Below are positions 11,606-23,190 of a stretch of 64,000 bases of DNA, piece by piece. Under the pieces are notes generated by a model, which had not been told where the DNA came from, ran no database searches, and worked only from the letters and a program-made list of their open reading frames with translations. Each line of letters opens with the position of its first letter. The stretch's first letter is position 1. The stretch comes from Paraphysoderma sedebokerense. Its lineage: Eukaryota; Blastocladiomycota; Physodermatomycetes; Physodermatales; Physodermataceae. The position numbers were made by a program, and so were the translations under genes. The stretch covers positions 186,001-250,000 of the forward strand of contig JAHLJZ010000003.1 of the NCBI GenBank assembly GCA_025602915.1, in the 5' to 3' direction.

Positions 11606-12029
11606 GAATGAGACGCGCGCGCTCGCTTCTTTCTCAGCCACTTTTGGACTTCTCTGATCCCTCCTCTGATGTTCCAGTCATGTTCCCTTCATCTCTCGCT
11701 ATCAACAATTCACACAACACCCAACTTGACTTGCATTGTGAATACCCTCCCAGACCCTCCCCCAAGAGGCGCACCAAACTCCAAATAAAGCAAAACACAC
11801 TATTAGTATTACGAACGTGAATTGTGATGATACAATTGTAAAAGTTTTCAAACAAGCTTTGAATACTGCATGCACAAAGAAACAACCACATAAACATGGT
11901 ACACTACACAGCTTGAAATGGCTTTTTTCACACTATTCCCCATCACACATGGTGAACGTAAAAGGCCCGTGTACATAGAAACGACAATATATCTGTGAAT
12001 TGAAAAGCACCACCCCGACATATAAAAAT

Positions 12030-13385
12030 CTATTGCTCGCTTCCAGACTCTTCTCCTTGCACTTGTCTCTTGTTGTTTTCCAACTCTAACTGACTAAGCA
12101 ACAATTCCAATGCCTTGTCGTTTGATTCCGGAGTACCAATCATGGTGAAAAGACGTTCACCATTTTCATTAGGTTCCTTGGCGATCGAAATACGGCATTT
12201 GGATTTATTACGGATTTCAGAGATTTTGGAGCCTCCTTTACCAATGATGCATCCTACCATGTCACTGGATTTTTCACAAAGAGGAAATTAGTCAGTCAAC
12301 GACCGTTTAATCATGCAACCAAAAGTATCAACAATATACCTGGGGATAGGGAAAGTTCGGGTTTCAAGATTAGGATCCATTGACTGAGAAGGGGAGCTCC
12401 CGTTGTATGACGGTCGCTGGACTCTAGTGAAATCGTCACCCCGACCTATACCGACAGACAGAACAGATACGTTAATTGTCAAGAAGATATCTGGCAAAAG
12501 GAAGACGGGCGGCACATACCAGTTCTTCTGAATCTTTGAGGTTGCCCATCATCATAATTGTTATTTTGGCGATAGCCACCATAATATCCACCTTGTTGTT
12601 GAAAGCCTCCTTGACTATATCCTCCTTGACTTTGATATCTGCCTCCACGATTATAGGTAGCGACTCGAACTTTGGGATCGTAGTAGACAGTGTTTTGGCT
12701 GCCTCTTTCCCAATCTTGTCGCAGTGATTTGGCGATTTCGTGAACAGCGGCGCCGATGCTTTCTGGAGTTCCCTGAATTTCGACAATACGCTCAGTTGAT
12801 TGAGGCAACATTTCTTTGTTGGCCACTAATTTGACACCAGTATTTTCTTGAATTTCTTTGATCTTTGAGCCCTGACGTCCAATGATAGATCCCATGAGCG
12901 TATGAGAGATGAGAAGGCGGATGAGTGTGGTATCGGGCGGCAGTTCGACATTGTATTGAATGGGGGTTTCGAGGAGAGTTCTAGCGATGAAAGCATACGC
13001 CTGACGGTAGAAAAAGATATTATACAAATGAGAAACAGTTCAACGACATGAATATCATAATAAGTATGACGCCAACCTTATGAACTTGGTCAACCGTTCC
13101 TGAAATAGTCAATACACGGTCGTTGACACCTTGAACAACCTTGCTGATACCAGCTTTGACACCGGTTTCTTCTCTAAGTTGTTCCACTGTTTTACCTCCT
13201 TTACCGATAACAACACCAGCACCTTTAGTGCTCAATAAACTTCTGATCGTGACGTTATCACCGTTGTTGTGGTCACCCGATTCGATGTCGTTGTTGGCAT
13301 GTTCGAGGGAGTCGTCAACATATTGATCTTGAGAGAGAGGGGAGGATGGTTCTTCGGAATGATTATGGGATTCCATTTGGGTCAT
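12030..13385 (-). CDS. Three-KH-domain RNA-binding protein (Pbp2/Rnc1/PCBP type)
   Basis: Four exons encode three KH domains. KH1 (13260-13085) has GVVIGKGGKTVEQLREETG; KH2 (12960-12720) has GSIIGRQGSKIKEIQENTG; KH3 (12260-12100) has GCIIGKGGSKISEIRNKS. All three keep the GxxG loop needed to bind single-stranded RNA. A Gly/Gln/Tyr-rich linker with RGGRYQSQGG and YGGYRQ lies between KH2 and KH3 (12670-12550). The N-terminus is acidic and Ser-rich. This layout matches the poly(C)-binding family, including yeast Pbp2 and fission yeast Rnc1, which bind mRNAs and tune their stability. The first ATG at 13385 is taken as the start; a second Met follows three codons later. The gene diverges from NASP. 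Confidence 0.85.
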
Positions 13386-14195
13386 AATCAGGGGAGAGGG
13401 GATCTGGGGAAGATGTGCTAGTCGGATGGGTGGAGGCGAGAGGGGCGGTGATGGAGGAGGGATGGCCGAGGGAGGAAAGCGGGTAGGATAATGAGGGAGA
13501 TGGAATGGATGAGGGGCGGATGGGTGAGTGGGGAGTGTGGATCTCTATATCAGCGACAGAGGGAGGGAGTGGAAGTTTTGGATGAGAGGAATCCAGTGCA
13601 AAAAAAGAGGGAATCCTCGCACGCCCCTTTTGCCGCCCCGCCCAGTGACTTCTCCCTAGCAACCAAATAAACAAAAATCCACATCTCCACACCCATGCAA
13701 TCTACATGTTCCCCTTGGCTTTGACTGCGCTTTTGATTTACCGTCTTCTGGCACAAAACATACGTGTCGCACAATATTTTACTGCTGTGATTGAGCTCTA
13801 ATGGAGACAGATGCGCAAGTCTACCTTATGAAATTGATCATGCGGTCAGTCAAGAGAGGGTTGTCACGGCTTGCCTGCCAATTAACGCTGGTTAATATGA
13901 ATAGAGTAAATAGATACAACGCAAGTTTATTTGTTGAATCGATTGCTCATCTGCATCCATGGCTCATATATGGGTCCAGCAATTCCATCATTCCAACCTT
14001 CCATGGACTGAGGAATAAATATACTCACACGTGCATGCGTGACCTGATTGGATAGTGTCACGTGCACATGAAATGCATAGAATTCCCATCCCCATCGCAA
14101 TTCTTTCTCATTCCTCATTCCCTCGCTTCTGTGTCCTTTCTTCCCTTGACCCGATCACTCAACTTCTCCTCAACGTATTCCCATTACACTTCATC
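13386..14195. promoter_or_regulatory. Divergent promoter region, KH gene / NASP
   Basis: An 810-bp head-to-head gap. The NASP-proximal part carries the CACGTG-CCAAT-CACGTG module and a pyrimidine-rich leader (14100-14190). The KH-proximal part (13390-13560) is purine-rich on the plus strand, i.e. a pyrimidine-rich leader for the minus gene. Open frames here are low-complexity and were not called as genes. Confidence 0.5.
14028..14064. promoter_or_regulatory. CACGTG - CCAAT - CACGTG cluster upstream of NASP
   Basis: Two CACGTG boxes (14028-14033 and 14059-14064) flank an inverted CCAAT box (ATTGG, 14047-14051) within 37 bp, about 130-170 bp upstream of the NASP start. The outer parts form an imperfect inverted repeat. 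CCAAT is the target of the HAP/NF-Y complex and CACGTG of bHLH factors; the arrangement looks like a compact promoter module. Confidence 0.5.
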
Positions 14196-15973
14196 ATGCT
14201 CACCTCTGATATCCCGCAAACTGAAGAGAAGCCAGTTGCCCCATCCCCTTTGAAGAAGTTGTCCAAGCCAATCGACACGACCCCGGCCGCCGAAACCGAA
14301 CATCTTGAGCCCGCTTCAGAAACTAAACCAGTGGAATCCGCAGAATCTGTTCCTGATCAAGTTGAAACTGCCTCAGACGCAAAAATGGAAGAAACACCCG
14401 TCGATCCCCTTGTCAAAGCTCAGGAATTCTACGACGAAGGGTTGAAGCTGTATGGTTTAAAGAAATTTGACCTCTCCGCTGCTAAACTCAGTCAGGCAAT
14501 CGAATTATTGTATGTTGATCTTTCCTACCTAAAGCAGCCCAACAGTGTCTTGTGATTTGTTAATTGATCTTCACGGATTCCCATGCATTAACGTGGCCTT
14601 GTTTACGTTCGTTGACCAAATACATAGCGTGAATGTCTACGGTAGCTTACACCCCAAGTGTGCTGAGCCGTTCTACCAATATGGATGTGCTCTCCTTCAA
14701 ACTGCCATCGAGAAATCTGGTATTCTCGGTGATTCTGAGCAAGTTAAAAATGCCACTGGCAAACGCGAAGTTGATCTGTTGTCAACCATTGATTCAGGTT
14801 TGTACTTCTGTGAAGCTTCATTCCAACTAATAATGATCAATACTAACAATGTAAAATCTTTAAGCTGTCACCTCCGATATGGCTCCTACCAAAGACTCGA
14901 GCCGATTCGTTTTTGAGGGTGACGCTCCTGAAGAAGAGGAAGCCGCTGAAGGTGAAGAGGAAGAAGCTGAAGATGTTGAAGAAGATGATTTCGAAATTGC
15001 TTTTGAAAATCTTGAAATGGCCAAAACAATTTACATGAAGATGCTGGACGGCGAAATTGACGCCAATGGCGAGGCTACTGTTGATGGAAAAGGAAAAGAA
15101 AAGGTCTCGGTTGATGAGAATCTTGCTGCTGAACTGAAAAAGAAACTGGCTGAAGTCTATATGACACTTGGTGATGTAAACCTCGAGAGCGGTTTGTATT
15201 CCAATCGACATATGATGGCCGTGTTTTAAACAATCGCCTGACCTTCTTGTCCCTGCAGAGAGTTTTGATGCCTCCGTCGATGATTACGAAAGTGCTCTTA
15301 AACTCAAACAATCTTGGCTCCAAGAAGACGATCGTCAACTTGCTGAATGATATCCTTTTGACTACTTTAGCAGCCTCATCCTTATTAGAGTTCGACATTT
15401 ATTTTTTAACTTCCCTGTACCTATTATAAGTTAGGTCTAGCGTATGAGTATTCCGACAAGAGCTTGGAAAAGGCTGTCGAACATATGGAACTCGCTAAGA
15501 AGACCCTCTCCGTGAAGAAGACAAAATTAGAAGCTCGAATTGCTGAACAGAAGGAATCTTCTGACCCCGAAGATATCAAGGAATTGTCCGAAGTAAACGA
15601 ACTGTTCCCGGACTTGAACCTCAAGGTATATCTTACACTTCCCTGGCACCATCGTATGACTTCACTTCTGACTGATGTAATTCGTTGCGCCCATTTTTAG
15701 ATTGAAGATCTTCAAGCTCAAATTCGAGGGGAAACTAAACCTTCGCTTGACGACGAAGCTCAACCTTCACGACAAACTGCTTTGGACGCGGTCGTCAATG
15801 ATTTGAGTACCCTCGTGAAGAAGAAGAAGGTAGAGTCCTCCAAGACTCAAGAATCTGATGACGCAAGCGCCAAGAAGCGCAAGTTGGAAGAAACAGAAGC
15901 AGTTGCACAAGAAGCCCAGCCAGAGAAAAAAGTCAAGTCCGCTGATGAGGCAACCGAAACTAAAAACGAGTAA
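14196..15973 (+). CDS. NASP/Sim3/Hif1-family histone chaperone
   Basis: An SHNi-TPR protein that carries histone H3 (or its CENP-A form) to chromatin. Exons give TPR1 (AQEFYDEGLKLYGLKKFDLS and VNVYGSLHPKCAEPFYQYG), an acidic insert (EEEEAAEGEEEEAEDVEEDD, 14930-14990) that interrupts TPR2, then FEIAFENLEMAKTIY and LAEVYMTLGDVNLES. TPR3 (SFDASVDDYESALKLKQ) and TPR4 (CYYKLGLAYEYSDKSLEKAV) follow, and a C-terminal helix IEDLQAQIRGE. The acidic interruption of TPR2 is the hallmark of NASP/Sim3. The tail has a nuclear-localisation signal (AKKRKLEE). TPR3 and TPR4 are joined by an unusual AT-AC intron (15350-15420); only that boundary restores the TPR helix spacing. The start ATG at 14196 follows a pyrimidine-rich leader. 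Confidence 0.9.
15350..15420 (+). other. AT-AC, U12-type intron in NASP
   Basis: The intron starts ATATCCTTTT (15350) and ends CCCTGTAC (15420), 71 nt. ATATCCTT is the consensus minor-spliceosome donor. TTTTTTAAC at 15402-15410 resembles the U12 branch site TTCCTTAAC and lies 11 nt before the end, the normal spacing. The join codes LAE-C-YYKLGLAYEY, exactly the TPR helix found in NASP proteins. No GT donor is available in the nearby exon end. Confidence 0.82.
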
Positions 15974-16575
15974 ATTCGTTGATAGAGTAATCTTTGTTGT
16001 ATATCTCGAACATTGTCATTGTATGAACTGAAACATATGTAAGAATTATGAACTGTATCGGAAAAATATGAATGTATATTTAGTCCTTCTTGTATCCCGG
16101 ACGTAACCGGTGAAATATTCCTTTATTACTTGAATCGCAACAATGCACTCCTCCGTACGGGTGGCGATACTAAGGTGACCTCACACTTACAATAAGTGAA
16201 TTGGTTCATCCAAAGAACAGGTTTCCGTTCGCCGTGGTACTGAACATTTGTACCACTGGACGCCTACCGCTCAACAGTGAATGCATGCATGGAATCATGT
16301 CATTCAGAATAGAACGAACAGTTCTTTGAATAATTGTGCAGGAAAATTGAAATCCTTTTAATTCATCAAAGTTCAATTCAACAAATATACAATACACAAA
16401 AAATAAAAAGACAACAAAAAACAAAGACGGCCAACTCCTAATAAATTCGAGTTTTAACAAATGTGTTCAATTATTCTTTTGAATTATAATTTTTTTCCCA
16501 TCTCGACCTTGATTTGTGATTTCGGTATATAACATGATAATTGCTTAAAGAAAGGTGACACCATACAAGAGATAT
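15974..16575. other. Convergent intergenic region, NASP / SNF2 ends
   Basis: Six hundred bp between two stop codons, AT-rich, expected to hold both 3' UTRs. I see no gene, RNA or repeat in it. Confidence 0.55.
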
Positions 16576-19500
16576 TTATGAATCTTGTAACGGCTTAAAC
16601 CTAATTTTCAGTGTTTGGGCAGCTACAAAGCACGAAAAATGTAAAAGAGAAGAGTGAATAACATGAACGATCAAGAGTAGAGTTTTTGATTGAATGGATA
16701 GATAGAAATATACCTTCAACAGGTTGATCACTTTCTTCCCCGAATGCACTACTATCTCTACTATTTTCACCTTCATTTAGAAGGTCACCGTCTAGACCGT
16801 TTGAACCGTCACGTTCGACATTGAGAACACCGTTCGGGGCAACTTGTTCGGCTGTTTTTTCCATTACCGCCTGTAACGCTTCTGCGTCATTGTAAACCCA
16901 ACTACCAACTTCATTGAACTGTCTAGCATTGTTGAACATCAGGTAGAAATCGTCGGTGAATTCGGAAAGTGAGTTGTATGTACTATTTTGGATCTTTTTG
17001 TTGATTTCGGCCATCGATATCGGCGATTTTATTTCAACGTAGTATGTGGGGTATAATTTCTTTGACGGCAGCTCCTTGAATATCGCGGAACGAAGTCGGT
17101 TGCTGTGTTCAAGAACGTTTTTGTGTTATTTTTTTTCGGTACAAGTAAGCACATGGGCACAAGAAGTGAACTTACTCTTCAGGGTCAACTGTGTCTTCAA
17201 CCGCATCAAATATTGCTCGACAGACGCGATTCAATTCTTGCCTTACAGCCGACGACAATGGATCATCCTGCTTGACTTTTCGACGTTTGCGCTGAAATAT
17301 TCAAAATGGGTCAGTTTAAATCAATATTGTTCGAAATATCAAGACTAATTTACCTTTTCTGCATCATCCTCTTCGCCAGCAGTAATGTTTTTCGACTTCT
17401 TTGACGGCCTTCCGCGTTTCCTTTTAGGGGTCGAGGCAGCAGGTGAATCGACCGATCTGGTATCATCCAAATAACCATCTCCGTTTGCAGCAGATGGCGT
17501 TGACGAAACTGATTTTGGTTTTCGTCCACGTTTTTTGGATGCAGGTGTACCGTCTTCGTCTTCGTCCTCTTCGTCTTCCACGTCGTCTTGATCGTCGCCC
17601 AAGTCATCCATAGTTGACATCTTTTTCTTCGCTTCTCTCTTTCGTCGTCGTTCGTGTTTCTTCCTTATGATTTCGTCCAAATCCGCATCGTCGTCTTCCA
17701 AGGCGTTCAACCACTGCTCCTCGGTTAGTCCGTCATCATAACGAATTTCACCCTTACTTCTAATGCCTCGACCTAACGGCCCTTCGTCTTCCTTCTCAAT
17801 GTCTTCAAATTTTTGGGTATAAATTGACGGCAGTTCACTCTCTTGCATTAATCTCTCGTACTTGCCCTTTCCACCTCTTTGTCTCCACATTTGATCTTCC
17901 TGTTTCTCACGCTCTCGATCCATTCTTCTGAACGCTTCAAGTTCTTCATCCGATCTCGCCAAAATTTCATTCAGTTCGTCATCATTCAATTCCTCTTCGT
18001 CGTTATCATCTTTTTCATTTTGCGAATCTTCAATCAGAGATCTAAGGAATCGTTCACGCTCTTCAGCGGAAGTTTTGTTATCGAATTTACCGGCTTGAAT
18101 AACTTTGCCATCCATGTCAAGCTTAAACTGAGCCCTGGCAAGAATTTTTTCTTCCACAGAGTTTTCAGTGATGAGACGTAAAATTCTGACTTCCTTGGTT
18201 TGACCAATACGATGGGCTCGATCCTGCGCCTGCAAATCTTGATGAGGATTCCAATCTGAGTCAAAGATAATGACGGTATCAGCTGTTTGAAGGTTCAATC
18301 CAAGACCACCGGCACGGGTTGACAAGAGGAAGGCGACGTAAGGAGAGTTGGGTGCATTGAATTTTTTGAGTAATTCAGACCGATCTTCGGCCTTGGTCGA
18401 TCCATCCAATCGAAGATACTGAAATCCACGGTAATTCATGTAATCCTCCATGATACTCATGATTTGTGTCATCTGAAAAAACATCAAAACTCTGTGCCCA
18501 TATTTGAAAAGTTTACCCAATACTCGATCTAGCAATTCAAATTTTCCAGCTACACGATACAGTATTTCGTTATTGATTCGGTGAGGGTTAATCACATCTT
18601 CAATTTCTTCGAACACGAATGGATGATTACAGATCTTTCGAAGTTGCATAATAGTATTATTGAGACCTTTGATACCAGTTCTACCATGTTTTCCATCATT
18701 CGTGAACATCATACCGTGGTTAAGTACCTGTTCGTATAATTTCTCTTGTAACGCTGACAATTTACACTTCAAAATGCGCTCCACTTTATCCGGTAGCTCG
18801 GATTCGACATCTTTCTTCAGACGACGAAGTAAGAACGGACGTAGCACTTTGTGGAGACGCTTGATAATGAGTAAAGTTTCTTCTTCGTTCAACTGAAGCT
18901 TTTCTTCACCAGTGTTGGCGAACGGTGCGGAAAACCATTCGTCGAATGATTTTACGGAGTTGAAAACTTTTGGAAGTACAAAGTTGAGGAGCGCCCATAA
19001 CTCGGGAAGATTGTTTTGAAGAGGAGTACCGGTAAGAATCAGACGATAACGTGATGTGTAGTATTGAGTAAGTGTTGTACTGAGCTTCGAATTCGAGTTC
19101 TTCATGCGATGACCTTCATCGATAATAGTATAGACCCATTTAATCTTACTCAAAACAGGTCGATCTTTAATAATGTACTCGTATGTGGTCAACAGCACAT
19201 TGAAATTTCCATTGCGTATCTGAGTTTGCTGGATATATCGACGCTGGTTCGGAACACCCTTATAAATAACCGTGACTACACCAGGTGCCCATTTCTCGAA
19301 TTCCATCGTCCAATTCGTCATCGTCGACAAAGGAACAATGACCAAATAGGGGCCATTCTGTTTTTTCTTTTCGATAAGGAACGTGATCAACGAAATAGTT
19401 TGAATGGTCTTACCGAGACCCATTTCATCCGCCAAAATACCGTTCAACTTATTGTTATACAGAGAAACCATCCATTCGAGACCTTTTATCTGATACTCTT

Positions 19501-21275
19501 TTAGGGTTCCTCCGACTAAAAGGGTAGCCTGTTCGGTCACTTTCTCGCGAGTGCGATGCGCAATATGATAGTAATCCAATTTTTGACCGTCAGAGGTCTG
19601 AATAATATCGTCCTCGTTGATATCTTCGGGTTCAATAATAATTTCGGTAATACCAACTTCTTGATGAACTCTATCTGATTGTTGAGCGACAACAGCTGCG
19701 GCAAGTGATTCTAGATATGTATCGGTTTGTCGAAGGAGATGAGTAATACGGGTATCTTTTGTTTGGTCGATCAATTTGAGGTATGCTTCTTCGTCGCCAG
19801 CCTAATAATATTGAAGATTACAACCAATGCGCAAGGAAGCAACAGATATTTACTACTGACCTTCAAAGCCTTTAGACGTTCTTGGCTCACACGTTGACGT
19901 TTCTGCTGTTCTTCTTTTTCTACTTTAATATGGTATTGTATCACTTGCTTACCCAATTTTTGCAACCGTGACTGTTGGGACCTATGCCAACTTATCATAT
20001 CTCTTCCATAATTCAGAATGCTATTGATGTAATCCAAATGCTTCGCTTTCTCTTTCTTTTCTCTTTCCAATCTTTGCTGTCGTTCAAGCTTCTCCGTTAA
20101 TTTGGCCTCCCTAATGTTTTGCTTCTTCAAACGGCGGAATGCGGTACGATCAGGAGCGGTAAATAACGTAGTGCATCTTTGCATGCCATTCAAAACTTCC
20201 TCACGAAGCTGCCATTCATCATGTTAGCGAAGAGCAAGTGTATAATAAAGAGTGGATAGTATACTTACGATTCGTTGTTTCTCCAGTAATTTCAAGGCTT
20301 TCAATTCTATCAATGCCTTCAACTTTAAACTGGTGCCATTCTTAACCTCCTCGCGTTGATCCTTTTCTAAACCAAAAGGACCGATTGTTTCGTCAAAATT
20401 TTCGTTTGCCAAATTACTAGGAAGGATTTCCAACTCTGATATCCTGTAGTTGATCCGATTGGCTATTCTCTTTTCTCTTTCCTTGATTAATACTTGTGTA
20501 TCAATACCATTGGGGACAAGGCTCGGCGCTATCAACCTTTGTTGCTTGGTCGTCTTCTCAGAGTACCTCCGTAGAAATGCAACAGGATCTGCTATTTTGA
20601 CTTTGGTATCTGGCCCAGCAACAACACTCGATTGTTCATTCATCATCTTTTGCTGAGTAGCTTGAACAATTTTCGCGGCGACCGTTGGGTTCTGAGTAGG
20701 TGCGGGAGGTGCCGGGGGGTTCGAAGGATCATCTCGAAACACTGCCTGCTGAAGATATTGGGGAACGGGGGCATTCTTTGAAATAAAATTGTAGGCTGCC
20801 ATTTGATGTTTTAGAGAAGCCATTTGATTTTCTGTTACGTTAAGAGGGGGTTGAGATGGCGGCTGAGAGGGAGGTTGCGAAAATTTTGTGGTGGTTGGTG
20901 TATGCATGGATGCGGTCGTTGGTCCGTTCGTCTGAGAGGGGACACTCGAAGGGATTCGGTTGGCGGATTGCTGTGATTGATTTGCATATTCTTGAAGCAC
21001 AGAGTAGATCTGTGCAATACTCGGATCGTTGGCAGCTGACGGGCCTTGCATGCTCTTTTCTCTAAGAACCTATCAAGAATTAAAAGAAACAATAAATCGT
21101 GTAAGTTGTCTGAAATTGCCAGTACGACTGGTAAATGGCTTTATAATATCATTAATTATATTATTGCACAAACCTGCAAGAGCCTTGAAGCCAACTCTGG
21201 GGTAACGACCTGGCCGTTGTAGGTCACAGGACCCCCGACTCTCTGTTGGGGAGATGATGTGGGAATTGAGGACAT
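16576..21275 (-). CDS. Snf2/Sth1-type SWI/SNF or RSC remodelling ATPase
   Basis: About 1,420 residues in seven exons, with the full SWI/SNF ATPase layout. QLQ lies at 20830-20750 ([17 protein letters not shown]). HSA lies at 20190-19860 ([19 protein letters not shown] ... [15 protein letters not shown]). The ATPase has Walker A DEMGLGKT (19430), the DEGH box (19110) and the helicase-C motif [11 protein letters not shown]. SnAC lies near 18150-17900 ([17 protein letters not shown]). AT-hook-like motifs KKRGRKPK and [10 protein letters not shown] lie near 17540 and 17410. A C-terminal bromodomain (17290-16830) has [15 protein letters not shown] and [13 protein letters not shown]. The last exon (16635-16576) ends [11 protein letters not shown]. 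This is the Snf2/Sth1 subfamily, not Swr1 or Ino80; which of Snf2 or Sth1 cannot be told. Its start (21275) lies head-to-head with SGF29, 267 bp away. Confidence 0.95.
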
Positions 21276-21459
21276 GACCCGAGAGAGCAGCGACGAGGCA
21301 GGGGAGTGGGAGAGGGATTCAGCGGATGGAGTGATTGGGGTGCGGGACGCGGGTGGGATGGGGTGGGATGTGGATTGAGAGTGTGGAGGAATCGGATGCG
21401 GAATGGATGGAATTCCCTTTTTTGTTGTTGTTGTTTGCTTTCCAATTATTGATACAGAT

Positions 21460-21465
21460 CACGTG
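21460..21465. promoter_or_regulatory. CACGTG box between SNF2 and SGF29
   Basis: CACGTG (in ATCACGTGAAT) in the 267-bp gap between the two divergent start codons, with a CACATG variant 6 bp further on. Confidence 0.4.
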
Positions 21466-21542
21466 AATGTCACATGTCGCCGTTCTAAGTAAACACGCTC
21501 CTTCACTCGTACCACTGATTACAACGCAACACCTCGTAAGAC

Positions 21543-23016
21543 ATGGATAGATCAAAGAAGAGTCGGTCCTCTGACTCAACACCCGAGGAGCCTCTTTGGT
21601 GGAAGGCCGTGTGCTCCTCCCTGCATCTGCTCGATACCGCCCACAACCTCAGCAACGACTCACTAACTACTTGTCGATCAGAGCATGCTAATTTGTTGTC
21701 GTCAAATAACGGTATTATATTCACCCTTTGCGTCAAAGTGCCAAGATCATTACAGTATTCATATTTACTTCTGATTGTGCGTCGCCTCAATCCATCGTAG
21801 GGTCGACCGAAGCCTGGCAGAATCTGCTGCAGTCGTATAAAACTGCACTCGAGAAAGTTAAGGACGAGCAAAAGTAATTGCTTTCCTCTTTAATTCCAGC
21901 ATAACCGCTCGCCTTTGATTTATATTCTATTCTATCGTTGCTTCTCTTGAACTTGCTCATCGCACGGTATCGTAACAACCTGTTGTGCAGGCACCTAGCT
22001 TCAACTAGCGAAAGTCTAGTAGTGTTAACGGCGATAAAAACTGCGCCAGAGTCCGGTACGTATCTCAGGCTACGTTTCCATGTTGCATTTGTAACCATCA
22101 ATTCGCCGCTCACTCAAATCCACTCAACTGTTACAGTACCTCCGCATCCTCTGGAAGGTCCCAAGCGAGCAACGAAGAAGCGGAAAAGTGAAGGCAATAT
22201 ATTTGCTCCATCAACTCTAAAGAAATCGAAAACGTAAGCCAGCACTTACATATCTGAGTGGAAGATTATGCAGTCAGTGTCCATACTTACTACGCACTTC
22301 CATTCTTTAAGGGGTACCGCATCTACATTAAAGCTTCCACCCTTCGACTTTCCATCTCAGATATATGTCGGATGCAACGTTGCTGTTAGAATCGGGGATG
22401 ATTGGATTTTGGCAGTAGTAACAGCGGTTGATCATGATAAGCAAATGTATGTCACCTTGCTCTCTGTCTTTGGCCTTACGTTTCTTTCCAGCTGCACGGT
22501 GTCAACCTATCCTTTTTTAAATAGATACGAAGTAGAAGATGCAGATAATACGACATCAGTAAAGTGAGTGTTACTCTCCGTCAGCTCAGCTGATAATCAG
22601 AGTTGGTGGGTTTGTCTTGGATTCTGACCTAACTTTCAATTAGAACCTATACCGTCGAGTCGATCGACATGCTCCCACTTCCGTCTGATACAGTGAAACT
22701 CCCTGAATTCCCTCTGAATTCGGACGTCTTTGCGTGTTACCCAGAGACAACCGCATTCTATTTCGCAAAGGTGTTGGGAACCCCTTCAAAGGTAGCAACA
22801 GTCTCATGCTCGCTTCCCATTATCAAATTACAATTGACTAAATATTTATTTTCGTCACCTACTCCATCATTAGCCGAACCCGAAACGACCGCAGCTAAAC
22901 GGCAAGTATGTTTTAAAATTTGAAGACGACCAAAACCAGACACAATATGTTCCGGCGGACATGGTGACTGGGTATTTGCCGCCAAGAGGCAATAGCGGCT
23001 CGGGACCGAAAAGATA
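21543..23016 (+). CDS. SGF29: SAGA subunit Sgf29 (tandem Tudor)
   Basis: Sgf29 reads H3K4me2/3 for the SAGA acetyltransferase complex. Eight exons give a helical N-terminal half (WWKAVCSSLHLLDTAH, WQNLLQSYKTALEKVKDEQ), a basic linker (KRATKKRKSEG) and two Tudor domains. Tudor 1 holds VGCNVAVRIGDDWILAVVTAVDHDKQMYEVEDAD. Tudor 2 holds DVFACYPETTAFYFAKVLG and ends KYVLKFEDDQNQTQYVPAD. The FAxYPxTTxFYxAxV and FEDD blocks are diagnostic, including the aromatic residues that cage the methyl-lysine. The last intron joins TPSK to PNPKRPQLNGK (acceptor CATTAG near 22872). The final residues GNSGSGPKR continue past the usual end. Start at 21543 is the first ATG of the transcript. Confidence 0.93.
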
Positions 23017-23190
23017 GTTGCATCGAATGCAAGAGCTGAAAACGTTAACAGAAAAATCGACATTAATACAATTGCTGATTTGAGAAGCTGATGAATTTTT
23101 GTATAGTAATTTAGATGCGGGACGTAAATGTATATATAATTAGGTGAAACCAGTGTGCGTTATCTAGGATCGGTATCATTTTGCTTAATT

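Larger units (their letters stand above)
11168..12029 (-). promoter_or_regulatory. bZIP upstream region and 5' leader
   Basis: This gap separates the bZIP start from the 3' end of the KH gene. It holds the CACGTG box, two TGACTCA sites, a (GT)n tract near 11435 and a long upstream ORF on the minus strand. The nearest upstream ATG in that ORF is at 11388; its frame differs from the main ORF and it ends at 11077, beyond the main start at 11167. No other gene was seen here. Confidence 0.5.

Noticed and set aside
13363-13774. Open frames upstream of the KH gene as extra exons or a gene
   Set aside because: They are pyrimidine-rich leader DNA coding Ser/Pro/His runs, with no domain and no splice logic.
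15330-15440. A normal GT-AG intron in place of the AT-AC intron of NASP
   Set aside because: The only upstream GT (GATC|GTCAAC) would delete LAE and break the TPR helix, and joining to the AAG|TTAGG acceptor does not restore the frame and spacing. The AT-AC reading fits both signals and protein.
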